The position numbers were made by a program, and so were the translations under genes. Below are positions 21,629 to 29,809 of a stretch of 41,876 bases of DNA, piece after piece. The stretch comes from DSCS01 sp035391585 (lineage in GTDB: Bacteria; Macinerneyibacteriota; Macinerneyibacteria; Macinerneyibacteriales; DSCS01), in assembly GCA_964574875.1 (NCBI GenBank), contig CAZNOX010000017.1, positions 1 through 41,876 of the forward strand. The letters run 5' to 3'. Under the pieces are notes generated by a model. That model saw nothing but the letters and a program-made list of their open reading frames with translations, ran no database searches and had not been told where the DNA came from. Position 1 is the stretch's first letter; every line of letters starts with the position of its first letter.

Positions 21629-22410
21629 ACGTCCCCCCAACTTTTAATACGGCCGATCCCTTTGCCCGGGCCGGGTTCTATTTTCACTCCGGTCTCGGGG
21701 TCCCTGAACTCCCCCAGGAGTTCTGTGAGAGGGAGAAGGACAAAATCCCTTTTCAGCCTCTCCCTGTGGGGGATCTGCAGAGACTCCTCCCGGAGGATCT
21801 CCCGGTCATAATAGATAATATCGATATCAATGGGACGGGGCCTGTTTCGTTTTGACCACGTTCTCCCCATCTCCACCTCGATCTCCTTCACCGTGTCCAA
21901 AAGAGCCCGGGGAGAAAGAGCTGTCCGGCCCAGAAGGGCCATATTGATGAACGGTCCCTGGGCGGTATACCCTGCCGGTGCCGATTCATAGAGAGAGGAA
22001 AAACGGTCGCAGAAAAACCCTTCAGCCTCTGTCAGCTTCCGGACGGCTGAAGTGATGTTCTCTTCCCTTTTCCCCACATTGCTTCCCAGGGCCAGGACCA
22101 CTCCATGAAAACGGCGGACACTCCTGAGAAGGCATCGTTCTCCCTGCGGCATCCCCAGGTGTATCTCTGCTTCCCATCGGGTTGCGGGAATCCTCTCCGC
22201 CAGATAGCCGATGATCCTGCCGGGAAGTGATTCCAGGGAGTCTTTGAATGTCTCCAGATAGCAGGTGATCCAATGGACGAGTTGGTCAGAGGAGAGCCCG
22301 GAAGAGGGAAACAGAGGTGAATCCGCCCCCGCTGTGACCGAAAGCCGGGCTGTCTCCCCCCCGGAGGCCTTCGGAACGGAAATGATTCGGGAATATACGA
22401 TCTCGTCCAT
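21613..22410 (-). CDS. folK: HPPK (FolK) with a degenerate FolB-like N-terminal domain
   Basis: 265 residues, about 100 more than a stand-alone 6-hydroxymethyl-7,8-dihydropterin pyrophosphokinase. Residues from about 104 on are a complete FolK: VVLALGSNVGKREENI, SSLYESAPAGYTAQGPFINMALLG, and RPRPIDIDIIYYD, then IPHRERLKRDFVLLPL. The first 100 residues look like a dihydroneopterin aldolase (FolB) core, with the late helix SLESLPGRIIGYLAERI and the strand EAEIHLGMPQGE where FolB has V-x-V-x-K-P-x-A-P. The catalytic Lys is Met here, and the loop that carries the catalytic Glu (HGVLPEE) is missing, so an active aldolase is unlikely. FolB-FolK fusions are known; this one would be a pseudo-fusion. 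It overlaps panB by 16 nt. Confidence 0.85.
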   Translation of the reverse strand: MDEIVYSRIISVPKASGGETARLSVTAGADSPLFPSSGLSSDQLVHWITCYLETFKDSLESLPGRIIGYLAERIPATRWEAEIHLGMPQGERCLLRSVRRFHGVVLALGSNVGKREENITSAVRKLTEAEGFFCDRFSSLYESAPAGYTAQGPFINMALLGRTALSPRALLDTVKEIEVEMGRTWSKRNRPRPIDIDIIYYDREILREESLQIPHRERLKRDFVLLPLTELLGEFRDPETGVKIEPGPGKGIGRIKSWGDVWKND

Positions 22411-22462
22411 AAGCCCATCATATCATATCCCCTTTTGATGTCAAACAAAAGGGAAAGTGGTC

Positions 22463-23272
22463 TCAGCCCAGAGCAACGTCAAGAAGCATCATGACGGTAA
22501 ATCCCAGCGTGAACCCCATGGTCGCCAGGTCCACGTTTCCGTGCTGCTGGGAATCAGGGACCGCATCCTCAATGACCACAAAGATCATGGCTCCTGCAGC
22601 AAAAGCCAGGGCAAAAGGGAGAAGCGGTTTGACGGCGACCACAGCAAGCGCACCCAGCACAGCCGAAAGAGGTTCCACAAGCCCCGACAGCTGTCCGTAG
22701 AAAAAACTCTTTCTCCGGCTGACGCCGGCCTGCCTCAGGGGAAAAGAGACGGCAGCCCCTTCGGGAAAGTTCTGGATCCCGATCCCCAGCGCCAGGGCCA
22801 CCGCCCCGGCAGGAACAGCCCCGGGAAGATTCTGGGAAAGAGCTCCGAACGCGACTCCCACGGCAAGCCCCTCGGGGATGTTATGAAGTGTCACGGCCAT
22901 GACAAGGAGAATGCTCTTTTTCAACCCTGTATGGAGCCCCTCGGCTTTCTTCATGTCAAGGCCCGGGTGAAGATGGGGAAGAAGCCGGTCCAGGCCCCAC
23001 AGGAAAAAGACACCGGCTAAAAACCCTGAGACCGCAGGGAGCCAGGAGGGGACAGGAAGCTCTTCAGCCATCTCTATGGCAGGGGCCAGAAGCGACCAGT
23101 AGCTTGCAGCGGTCATGACTCCCGCAGCAAAGGCCAGCATGACGTCATGAAGCTTGATATTCACGCTTTTGCTCAAAAAGACTGTCCCCGCCCCCAGGGT
23201 GGTCATCACCCAGGTAAAAAGGCCGGCGGCCAGAGCCAGAAGGACAGGATCATACTGTAAAAGAGCGTCCAT
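22463..23272 (-). CDS. ZIP-family metal transporter (ZupT/GufA-like)
   Basis: 269 residues with about eight hydrophobic segments. The two metal-site helices are clear: VMAVTLHNIPEGLAVGVAFG (H-N-x-P-E-G) and LGIGIQNFPEGAAVSFPLR (Q-N-x-P-E-G). Between them the loop holding HLHPGLDMKKAEGLH is His-containing, as usual in ZIPs. The C-terminal GAMIFVVIEDAVPDS..GNVDLATMGFTLGF is typical of the GufA group. It should import Zn2+, Fe2+ or Mn2+ across the inner membrane; the metal cannot be told. It lies 23 nt after the amidohydrolase and 52 nt before folK. Confidence 0.92.
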   Translation of the reverse strand: MDALLQYDPVLLALAAGLFTWVMTTLGAGTVFLSKSVNIKLHDVMLAFAAGVMTAASYWSLLAPAIEMAEELPVPSWLPAVSGFLAGVFFLWGLDRLLPHLHPGLDMKKAEGLHTGLKKSILLVMAVTLHNIPEGLAVGVAFGALSQNLPGAVPAGAVALALGIGIQNFPEGAAVSFPLRQAGVSRRKSFFYGQLSGLVEPLSAVLGALAVVAVKPLLPFALAFAAGAMIFVVIEDAVPDSQQHGNVDLATMGFTLGFTVMMLLDVALG

Positions 23273-23295
23273 ACATCTCCTCAGGTTTTCGCTGT

Positions 23296-24465
23296 TCAGG
23301 AAAGAATATTATGGACCACTTTCCCGTCGATCAGCGTCATCCGGCAGACAGTCTTCATCTCGAAGGGATCCCCGTCAAAGACAGCGATGTCAGCATCTTT
23401 CCCCGTCTCCAGGCTGCCAATACGGTCTGCGCAGTCACAGATCTCGGCGGCATGGAGGGTCACAGCTTTGAGCGCCCCGTCTTCTGAAAGGCCGTTTTTC
23501 CTGGCCAGCCCCACCATGAGAGGCAGATAATCGATGGGGATCACCGGAGCATCCGTCATGATGGCGACTTTCACCCCCGCTTTTTCCAGGACCCCCGCCG
23601 TGGAGAAGGTGATATCCTTCAGCTCCTCTTTCACCCGGGCACTCAGGGAGGGCCCGATAATAGCATCGATCTTGTTCTTTGCAAGATAGGGGGCGATCTT
23701 ATGGCCGTCGGTACAATGCTCCACACGAAGCCTGAACCCGAACTCTTTCTGGATACGGATCACCGTGATGATATCGTCAAAGCGATGAGCATGACAGCGG
23801 GCCGTGAGCTTTCCTTCGAGGACAGAGGCCAGGATCTCATTCTGCAGGTCGAACTCCGGGGCTTTATCCGGATCTTTTTCCCCTTTTTTCTTCTTTTCCA
23901 GATAGTTTTTCGCTTTAAAAAAAGCTTCCCGCATGACAGCGGCATTGCCCATGCGTGTGGAGGGATACTGGTTTTTCCCCACTCCATAGACACGTTTGGG
24001 GTTTTCTCCCAGGGCCATCTTCAACCCGGCGGGGTCTTTGACCACAAGCTCATCCACCACAGAAGAGCCGGCCGTCTTCATGACCACGGATTGGCCACCG
24101 ATCACATTGGCGCTTCCCGGGCCTGTGAAGACAGAGGTGATCCCTGCTCTGCAGGCGTCTTTGAACGCAATATCATCAGGGTTGATGGCATCGATGGCCC
24201 GCAGATGGGGTGTGGAAGGACTGGTCATCTCATTGCCGTCTGAACCGGCCCACTCGTTGCTCTCCTCCCACATCCCCACATGGCAGTGAGCATCGATAAG
24301 CCCGGGAGTCACGGTCATTCCTGTGCAGTCCACGACCTGGCACTTCCCGGGAGGCGTGATCCCGGAGCCGATCTCTTTGATCTTTCCCTTCTCTACAAGG
24401 ATATCGCACTTCTCCCTGGTGTTTCCCAAACCGTCCAGAACTTTGCCATTCTTCAATAAAATCAT
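23296..24465 (-). CDS. Metal-dependent amidohydrolase (imidazolonepropionase-like)
   Basis: 389 residues from the ATG at 24465, which has AGGAGG 5 nt upstream; the longer open frame is glf sequence in another frame. Amidohydrolase superfamily: N-terminal beta-sandwich (ILLKNGKVLDGLGNTREKCDILVEKGKI), first metal motif PGLIDAHCHVG (HxH), later GKLTARCHAHRFDDI, EHCTDGHK and IMTDAPVIP with the terminal Asp ligand, then the C-terminal AADRIGSLETGKDADIAVFDGDP sandwich. Such proteins hydrolyse cyclic amides or peptide-like compounds; the substrate is unknown. It starts 10 nt after the glf stop. Confidence 0.85.
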   Translation of the reverse strand: MILLKNGKVLDGLGNTREKCDILVEKGKIKEIGSGITPPGKCQVVDCTGMTVTPGLIDAHCHVGMWEESNEWAGSDGNEMTSPSTPHLRAIDAINPDDIAFKDACRAGITSVFTGPGSANVIGGQSVVMKTAGSSVVDELVVKDPAGLKMALGENPKRVYGVGKNQYPSTRMGNAAVMREAFFKAKNYLEKKKKGEKDPDKAPEFDLQNEILASVLEGKLTARCHAHRFDDIITVIRIQKEFGFRLRVEHCTDGHKIAPYLAKNKIDAIIGPSLSARVKEELKDITFSTAGVLEKAGVKVAIMTDAPVIPIDYLPLMVGLARKNGLSEDGALKAVTLHAAEICDCADRIGSLETGKDADIAVFDGDPFEMKTVCRMTLIDGKVVHNILS

Positions 24466-24475
24466 AAGACCTCCT

Positions 24476-25627
24476 TTACAATGTCGCTGATATCGTCTCC
24501 GCGACGGCGAATGCGGCGTCCATGGCCTGAGCCATATTATAATACTTGTACTCGGCAAGCCGTCCCACGGGGAAAAGCCTCCTGTATGAACGGGCAAGAG
24601 CGGCATACTGTTCATAAAGGCCGGCACTCTCTTCCCCCGGGACGGGGTAATAGGGGATATCCCCCCGGGACAGGGAACAGGGCCGGGGATATTCATATGC
24701 GATGGTAGTTCCCGGCACGTCCTGGCCGGTGCAATGTTTGAACTCGGTGATCCGGGTGTACGCCTCTTCGTTGGGATAGTTGACTGTGCAGACAGGCTGA
24801 AACCGTGCTGTCTGAAGATGTGAAAACGTGAAGGAGAGGCTCCGGTAAGGGAGTTCTCCATAACAGAAATCGAAAAGCTCATCAAGAGGAGCCGTAAAAC
24901 AGACAGCACCGGGATAGGGCTTCCCGTCCAGGGCGATCTCTCCGCGGGAAAAAGAGAGCCTCTCTTTCCACGATGTCTCCGTTTCCAGTGTGATCCCCGC
25001 ATGGGTGGTCATCCGGGTAAAGAGAGGGGTATACCCCTCATCGGGCATGGCCTGAAAAGGATCTGTAAAGTAGCGCCCGTCCCGCCCGGCGACCACCGGG
25101 ACCCGGCTCAGCACATCGGGGCTCAACTCGTCCGGCTCGCGGCCCCACTGCTTGGTGGTGTAGTGGTAGAAGACATTCTCATAGATATATCGTCCCAGTT
25201 CGCGGAGTTCTTCCTCCTGTGCACTGAGTAGCTCCCATATGGATATCCGTGCCCCTTCTCCGAAAGCCCCGTTCATCTTCTCTTCCAGGCGTAGAGCGTC
25301 TTTGGAGGGGAAAAGTCTTTCCAGCGAGTCGAAATTGAAGGGGAGGGGGACAAGATGGCCGTTGATGGAGGCCATGACATGATGCTCATAGGGGTGCCAC
25401 CCGGTAAAACGGGAGAGGAACTCCACGGTGCGGCGGTTTGATGTATGGAAAAGATGCGGCCCGTAACGATGGACAAGGACACCATGGTCATCCTTTTCAT
25501 CATACGCCTGCCCGGCGATATGCGGGCGCTGCTCCAGGAGCAGGACACTCTGCCCCTTCTCGGCCAGGAGCCGGGCCAGGGTGCAACCGGCGACCCCGGC
25601 ACCCACGACAACCGCATCACACGTCAT
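24476..25627 (-). CDS. glf: UDP-galactopyranose mutase
   Basis: 383 residues. FAD-dependent enzyme that converts UDP-galactopyranose to UDP-galactofuranose for surface glycans. FAD-binding start DAVVVGAGVAGCTLARLLAEKG, then LEQRPHIAGQAYDE, the HRYGPHLFHTSNRRTVEFLSRF segment, PLPFNFDSLERLF, Y-T-T-K-Q-W-G (FYHYTTKQWGREPDEL), YPNEEAYTRITEFKH and the C-terminal GRLAEYKYYNMAQAMDAAF all match. Its start overlaps the SpoIIE gene's stop by 4 nt. It is separated from wecB and the glycosyltransferase by 22 kb, so galactofuranose transferases must be elsewhere. Confidence 0.94.
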   Translation of the reverse strand: MTCDAVVVGAGVAGCTLARLLAEKGQSVLLLEQRPHIAGQAYDEKDDHGVLVHRYGPHLFHTSNRRTVEFLSRFTGWHPYEHHVMASINGHLVPLPFNFDSLERLFPSKDALRLEEKMNGAFGEGARISIWELLSAQEEELRELGRYIYENVFYHYTTKQWGREPDELSPDVLSRVPVVAGRDGRYFTDPFQAMPDEGYTPLFTRMTTHAGITLETETSWKERLSFSRGEIALDGKPYPGAVCFTAPLDELFDFCYGELPYRSLSFTFSHLQTARFQPVCTVNYPNEEAYTRITEFKHCTGQDVPGTTIAYEYPRPCSLSRGDIPYYPVPGEESAGLYEQYAALARSYRRLFPVGRLAEYKYYNMAQAMDAAFAVAETISATL

Positions 25628-27327
25628 GTCTCTCCTTCCCGGGGAAAATATTGAATAGCCAGCAGAGTGATATCATCGTTGCGGGGCCCGTTGCCGCTGA
25701 ACTCATTGTTCTCTTTGAGCATCTTTTTCACCACATCGATGACTCCGGCAGAGCCGTAGCGGTCCACGGCCTCTTTGACACGCTCTTTTCCGAAAAGGTC
25801 GCCTTCACTGTTCATGCGGTCTGTGATCCCGTCTGTATAGAAAAAGAGAAGATCCCCGGGAGAGAGCCACAACCTCTTTTTTTCGGTGAACTCTCCGAAA
25901 GAGGGATTCTCCAGAAGATTGAATCCGATCCCCCGGGAAACGAGAAAATTGCTTTTTCCCTTCTCCTCCCGGTAGAGGAGGGGTTCATCATGACCGCATC
26001 GGATCCAGTCGAAATAACCGTGAACGGTATCGATGACTCCGATGATCATGGTGACAAAAAAGCCTCGCTTCTTTGTCTTTCTCAAATAGTTGTTGATAAA
26101 AAGCCCCACGTCCACGATATCGTTTTCAAAGGAAAACGCCGAATTGATCGCGCCTTTAAGCTCCGCCATAAAGAAGGCTGCCGAAACCCCCTTCCCCGAG
26201 ACATCCCCGATGACGAACCCGTATTTGTTCTGCCCCAGGGAGACAAGATCGTAATAATCTCCGCCCACCACCATGGAGGGAATATAGGCGGCCTTGATAT
26301 CCAGCCCCCGGATAGAGAGGTTCCGTCGGGGAAGCAGTTCCATCTGGATCTTTTTTGCGATCTCCATCTCCCGTTTCATCCTCTGGTTTTCAATGGTCTC
26401 GGTGAGGTCTTCAAAGGAGATGATGGTGCTCACCAGAGACGAGTGGGCCTCCCCTTCGTAAAAACGCTTGAGGTCTTCCAGCCGTGAGATGAAGGGGACG
26501 ATCTTAAATTGCAGATAGGCCCCCTTATGCCAGAACTTGACACTGCAGGCCTCCAGAGTGGTGATGGCTTTCCCGATGGCCTCTTCAAGCTCGTCCAGTG
26601 TCTGTTTCTCAAAGACATCGTGAAGGTCCACCAGGTGTTTTCCGCGGTAGACACAGCGGGTCCGGTTACAGGAATAGCACATCCCCATCCCCGTGCAGAT
26701 GATCCCTTTCTGCTCCCCCAGCCCCAGGATCTTCCGGCCGGCTGAATTGATGTTGGCCAGAAGGCTCTGGTCTGCCGACATGAGCCCGAAAGGGATCCCT
26801 TCATAGAGAGCCGCATTCAGGTTGACAAAAGAGCGCAGTGCGCCAAAAGCACTGTAGCGTATGGCATACTGGTTCACCAGGAGAGAGAGCTGGACCATCT
26901 CCGTCTCGGTGATGGCATTGGCCCGCTTGAACCCGATATGCATGATATCTTTCAGGTCAAAATAGAACTCCCTGTTCTGAAATGCGGGTTTTGACCTGAA
27001 CTCCATCCGCAGCGGGATGAACAGGGATGTCCTGCTGCCTGTCCGTTCAAAGACATCTTTGAAAAACGGGTCCGATGACGCATCCAGGGAGTAGTGGACA
27101 TCCACCTGCTGGGCAAATTCCCTGACATAGGGCCCCATCCACTTTTCGATCTCATACCCCTTTTTATCCAGCCCGTAATGAAGGCATTTCTGATGATCCA
27201 TGTCCAGAAGAAAGAGAGAGTCCACACCGTATGTGTGTTTCAAGACCCCGAAGACATCCTTGAAAAAGTTATAGGCATCATCATTGAAGTAGATCTTGAA
27301 CCGTGAAAAAAAATTGATCGTTCTCAT
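25624..27327 (-). CDS. PAS-type sensor with SpoIIE/PP2C serine phosphatase domain
   Basis: 567 residues. The C-terminal 230 or so form a complete PP2C/SpoIIE domain: AKKIQMELLPRR, VVGGDYYDLVSL, FVIGDVSGKGVSAAFFMA, RCGHDEPLLY, FFYTDGITDRMN and RNDDITLLAIQYF, so all metal-binding Asp residues are present. The N-terminal 165 residues look GAF-like (a compact alpha/beta domain before a helix), and 171-330 resemble PAS (LNAALYEGIPFGLMSADQSLLANINSAGRKILG). The PAS part holds four cysteines, 211, 217, 220 and 225 (ICTGMGMCYSCNRTRCV), a possible metal or redox site. Such RsbU/RsbP-like phosphatases act on STAS anti-sigma antagonists, none of which is nearby. The gene overlaps the cNMP-binding gene upstream by 4 nt (ATGA). 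Confidence 0.88.
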   Translation of the reverse strand: MRTINFFSRFKIYFNDDAYNFFKDVFGVLKHTYGVDSLFLLDMDHQKCLHYGLDKKGYEIEKWMGPYVREFAQQVDVHYSLDASSDPFFKDVFERTGSRTSLFIPLRMEFRSKPAFQNREFYFDLKDIMHIGFKRANAITETEMVQLSLLVNQYAIRYSAFGALRSFVNLNAALYEGIPFGLMSADQSLLANINSAGRKILGLGEQKGIICTGMGMCYSCNRTRCVYRGKHLVDLHDVFEKQTLDELEEAIGKAITTLEACSVKFWHKGAYLQFKIVPFISRLEDLKRFYEGEAHSSLVSTIISFEDLTETIENQRMKREMEIAKKIQMELLPRRNLSIRGLDIKAAYIPSMVVGGDYYDLVSLGQNKYGFVIGDVSGKGVSAAFFMAELKGAINSAFSFENDIVDVGLFINNYLRKTKKRGFFVTMIIGVIDTVHGYFDWIRCGHDEPLLYREEKGKSNFLVSRGIGFNLLENPSFGEFTEKKRLWLSPGDLLFFYTDGITDRMNSEGDLFGKERVKEAVDRYGSAGVIDVVKKMLKENNEFSGNGPRNDDITLLAIQYFPREGET

Positions 27328-27779
27328 TGCTCTCTGTGGAGGACATCTTTAAAAAATGTTTTGAAGGTCTCGTCAGACTTCCGCAGGCGGATCACCATCT
27401 CACGGATGAAAGACCTGTAGACTTTATAACGGATCTCGTCATGATCACCGAGGATACGTTCAAAATCACTTCTCAGGAGGACCAGGAGTTCAAGGTCGGT
27501 CTTCGCCCGGGCATTGGCAAAACGCCCTTTGGAGTCGATGATCCCCACTTCACCGAAAAAATCCCCGTTTTTGAATGTCATGACCGTCTGCGCCGGCTTT
27601 TCACGGATATACCGGAAGATCTCCACCTCTCCCTTCTGGATGATAAAAAAGGCATCCGCCGCCTCCCCCTCTTCGAAGATCATTGTCCCGGAATCATAGG
27701 CTTTGAGAAAAAGCCTTTTTTCGATGAGAGCGGCTTCCGACGTATCGAGAAGAGAAAAGAGATAGTATTTTTCAATCAT
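27324..27779 (-). CDS. Cyclic-nucleotide-binding-fold protein (stand-alone)
   Basis: 151 residues, one cNMP-binding beta-barrel and a C-terminal helix, no DNA-binding domain. SGTMIFEEGEAADAFFIIQKGEVEIFRYI, then TFKNGDFFGEVGIIDSKGRFANARAKTDLELLVLLRSDFERIL is the CRP/FNR-type roll; the phosphate-binding cassette reads FGEVGIIDSKGRFANARA, with the FGE and Arg of ligand binders but F-A-N-A instead of S-A/T-A. Ligand binding is therefore uncertain. It overlaps the phosphatase gene by 4 nt and begins 1 nt after its paralogue, so it likely regulates or partners the phosphatase. Confidence 0.85.
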   Translation of the reverse strand: MIEKYYLFSLLDTSEAALIEKRLFLKAYDSGTMIFEEGEAADAFFIIQKGEVEIFRYIREKPAQTVMTFKNGDFFGEVGIIDSKGRFANARAKTDLELLVLLRSDFERILGDHDEIRYKVYRSFIREMVIRLRKSDETFKTFFKDVLHREQ

Positions 27780-27780
27780 T

Positions 27781-28245
27781 TCAGACCCCCATATCCATGA
27801 GATAGAACATGTTCAGTTTGTCGCTGGTGGACCGGATACGGATACTCAGCTTCAGAATGATATTTTCCAGGATCGCCGTGGCATAGGGGGCTTTTTCATC
27901 GATGAGAGAAAGAAAATCATTCCGGTCGATCCTGAGGACTTCAGTCCCCTTATGGGCGATGGCTGTGGCGCTCCGGACATCTCCGTCGATGATGGCCATC
28001 TCCCCGAAAAAATCAAAGGGTTTCAGGATGGCCACCTCCTCTTCTCCGATTCCCGGAATATTCAGGATAATACTGATCCCCCCCGCGCCCAGGATATAGA
28101 TATCTTCACCCACCTCTCCTTCATGAAATATGGTCTCTCTCTTATCGAAGCTTTTTTTTTCGAAAAGAGAGATGACCGTGGGGAAAAAGGCCAGAGGAAG
28201 GCCTTTGAAAAGGTCAGTCTGTTTCAGGATTTCAATTTTTTCCAC
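27781..28245 (-). CDS. Cyclic-nucleotide-binding-fold protein (paralogue)
   Basis: 154 residues, the same single-domain layout as its neighbour. The barrel begins LAFFPTVISLFEKKSFDKRETIFHEGEVGEDIYILGAGGISII, and the phosphate-binding cassette FFGEMAIIDGDVRSATAIAHKGTEVLRID keeps the F-G-E and R-S-A-T-A residues that contact cyclic nucleotide phosphates, so this copy is the better candidate for cAMP or cGMP (or another ligand) binding. A C-terminal helix (ATAILENIILKLSIRIRSTSDKLN) could dimerise. It overlaps the surE 3' end by 22 nt. Confidence 0.87.
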   Translation of the reverse strand: MEKIEILKQTDLFKGLPLAFFPTVISLFEKKSFDKRETIFHEGEVGEDIYILGAGGISIILNIPGIGEEEVAILKPFDFFGEMAIIDGDVRSATAIAHKGTEVLRIDRNDFLSLIDEKAPYATAILENIILKLSIRIRSTSDKLNMFYLMDMGV

Positions 28246-29000
28246 AATGGCTCCTCCAATGCTCTCATTTTATCCAATGCATGATAATCTGTCAAATCAA
28301 ACTTCAGAGGAGTGATGGAGACGGCCCCGTTCATCAACGCTCCGTCATCGCTTGTTCCCTCGTCATCGGGGATCATCTTTCCTGAAAACCAGTAATATTT
28401 CTCGCCCATGGGATCCGTCCTCTCCACCAGGTGTGTGTGGGTGAAGCTGCTCCCCTGACGTGTAAACCTGATGCCGGAGATCTTCTCCAGGGGGAGGTCG
28501 GGATAATTGATGTTCAAGACCAGCTTCTCTTTAAAAAAGGGGCTCTCCGACCAGAAAGGAAGGAAAAGAGAGATGAACCGGGCGATCTCCGGTGAACGGT
28601 TGTAATGAAATGCCGTGGAAACAGCCAGGGACGGGATCCGCGCCATATAACCTTCGGCTGCTGCGGAGACCGTTCCCGAATAGAGGATATTGTTTGATGT
28701 GTTGAACCCCCTGTTGATCCCGGAGATGAGAGCATCAAAGGGCGGCCCGTCATTAATATGCGAGAGGGCGATCTTGACACAGTCCGCAGGGGTTCCTGTC
28801 ACACCCCAGCCGGAAAATCCCTCCCGTCTCCGGACCGTCTCGATGCGAAGGGGATGAAAAAGCGTGATCGCGTGGCCCGTAGCGGATTGCTCCTCCAGAG
28901 GGGCCACCACAGTGACATCATTGTCTTCACTCAACGCTTTCCACAGGGCATGGATCCCGTCGGAATAGATCCCGTCGTCATTGACAAGAAGAATCTTCAT
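28224..29000 (-). CDS. surE: 5'-nucleotidase SurE
   Basis: 258 residues. Metal-dependent survival protein SurE: MKILLVNDDGIYSDGIHALW (ND-D metal motif), VVAPLEEQSATGHAITL, WGVTGTPADCVKIAL, ISGINRGFNTSNNILYSGTVSAAAEGYMARIPSLAVS. All catalytic positions (Asp pair, Ser in QSATGH, Asn in GINRG) are kept. It dephosphorylates nucleotides or polyphosphate. It starts 1 nt after the fecR-like gene and is the third gene of this run. Confidence 0.95.
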   Translation of the reverse strand: MKILLVNDDGIYSDGIHALWKALSEDNDVTVVAPLEEQSATGHAITLFHPLRIETVRRREGFSGWGVTGTPADCVKIALSHINDGPPFDALISGINRGFNTSNNILYSGTVSAAAEGYMARIPSLAVSTAFHYNRSPEIARFISLFLPFWSESPFFKEKLVLNINYPDLPLEKISGIRFTRQGSSFTHTHLVERTDPMGEKYYWFSGKMIPDDEGTSDDGALMNGAVSITPLKFDLTDYHALDKMRALEEPLWKKLKS

Positions 29001-29001
29001 C

Positions 29002-29739
29002 TTAATGTTTGACCGGGCTTTTCATATCTCTCTTCTGGTTCCACTTCACCCAGGCAGACTGTTCGTCGGCGCTCATTGTATTGATGCTGTCCATGCGGAC
29101 GATGCGCCCCTGGGCATCGACTTTGAGTTCCATCATCTCACGGACGATGACCGTCCACTCTTCCAATGTCACTTCCCTGGGGCCTTCCACCTCGGTGGGG
29201 CCTTCGATCTCGCGGGGCTGGTCAGCTGCGGGCTCATCCTTTGACGGAGCCGGTTTCCCGGAGACTTCCACATTCCCCCGGTAGACTTTGATCAGAGTCC
29301 CGTCCTCTCCTGTATCAATACGGAAGACCGTCCCGATGATGGAGGAAGAGACCGCTGTGGAATCCACGGAGAAGAGTTCATCTTCTCCTGTCTTGTTCAC
29401 GTTTCCCCAGATCTCCCCTTCAGCCACTTCGATATTGGTGACGATCTTGTCTTCGGCCTCTTCATACAGTTTGTTCATATTGACGGTGGTTTTCGGGGCC
29501 AGACGGATCACAGAGCCTCTGGAAAGTGAGATCTCTGCAAAAGATTCAGGCAGAGTCCTCACCATCTCTTTGGAATAGATATCCATCTCCAGGGCGGCTT
29601 CCAGCCAGTCCGCTTCCGGCGCCTGGCGTTTTTCAGCCTCTCCTTCAAGAGCTGTGATGACACCGCGCCCGATCTCCTGGGCCCCTGCTGATGCAGTCAA
29701 AAGAACAATTATGGCAAAAAGAAACATTCTCCTTTTCAT
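29002..29739 (-). CDS. Exported FecR-domain protein with a novel-looking C-terminal module (copy 1)
   Basis: 245 residues. A signal peptide (MKRRMFLFAIIVLLTASAGA) is followed by a FecR-type beta domain at about 60-160: SLSRGSVIRLAPKTTVNMNK, VAEGEIWGNV, DELFSVDSTAVSSSIIGTVFRI and TLIKVYRGNVEVSG. Residues 177-238 form a C-terminal module shared with the protein at 35531-36226: two adjacent E-[IV]-[DE]-G-P-x repeats (EIEGPT, EVEGPR), then EV, EEW and IV, and at the end W-V-K-W-N-Q-K-R-D. There is no transmembrane helix, so this is not a sigma-regulating inner-membrane FecR; it is more likely a periplasmic or surface structural protein. GGAGG lies 6 nt before the start. Confidence 0.75.
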   Translation of the reverse strand: MKRRMFLFAIIVLLTASAGAQEIGRGVITALEGEAEKRQAPEADWLEAALEMDIYSKEMVRTLPESFAEISLSRGSVIRLAPKTTVNMNKLYEEAEDKIVTNIEVAEGEIWGNVNKTGEDELFSVDSTAVSSSIIGTVFRIDTGEDGTLIKVYRGNVEVSGKPAPSKDEPAADQPREIEGPTEVEGPREVTLEEWTVIVREMMELKVDAQGRIVRMDSINTMSADEQSAWVKWNQKRDMKSPVKH

Positions 29740-29809
29740 ATCGACCTCCGGTTCGTTATTCTATAGAAATCATATCACTGAAAAGGGCGCTTCACAAGGG
29801 AAGGACCGC

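Noticed and set aside
24466..25002. Possible N-terminal extension of the amidohydrolase (180 residues)
   Set aside because: It is glf in another frame; the AGGAGG site before the ATG at 24465 fixes the start.
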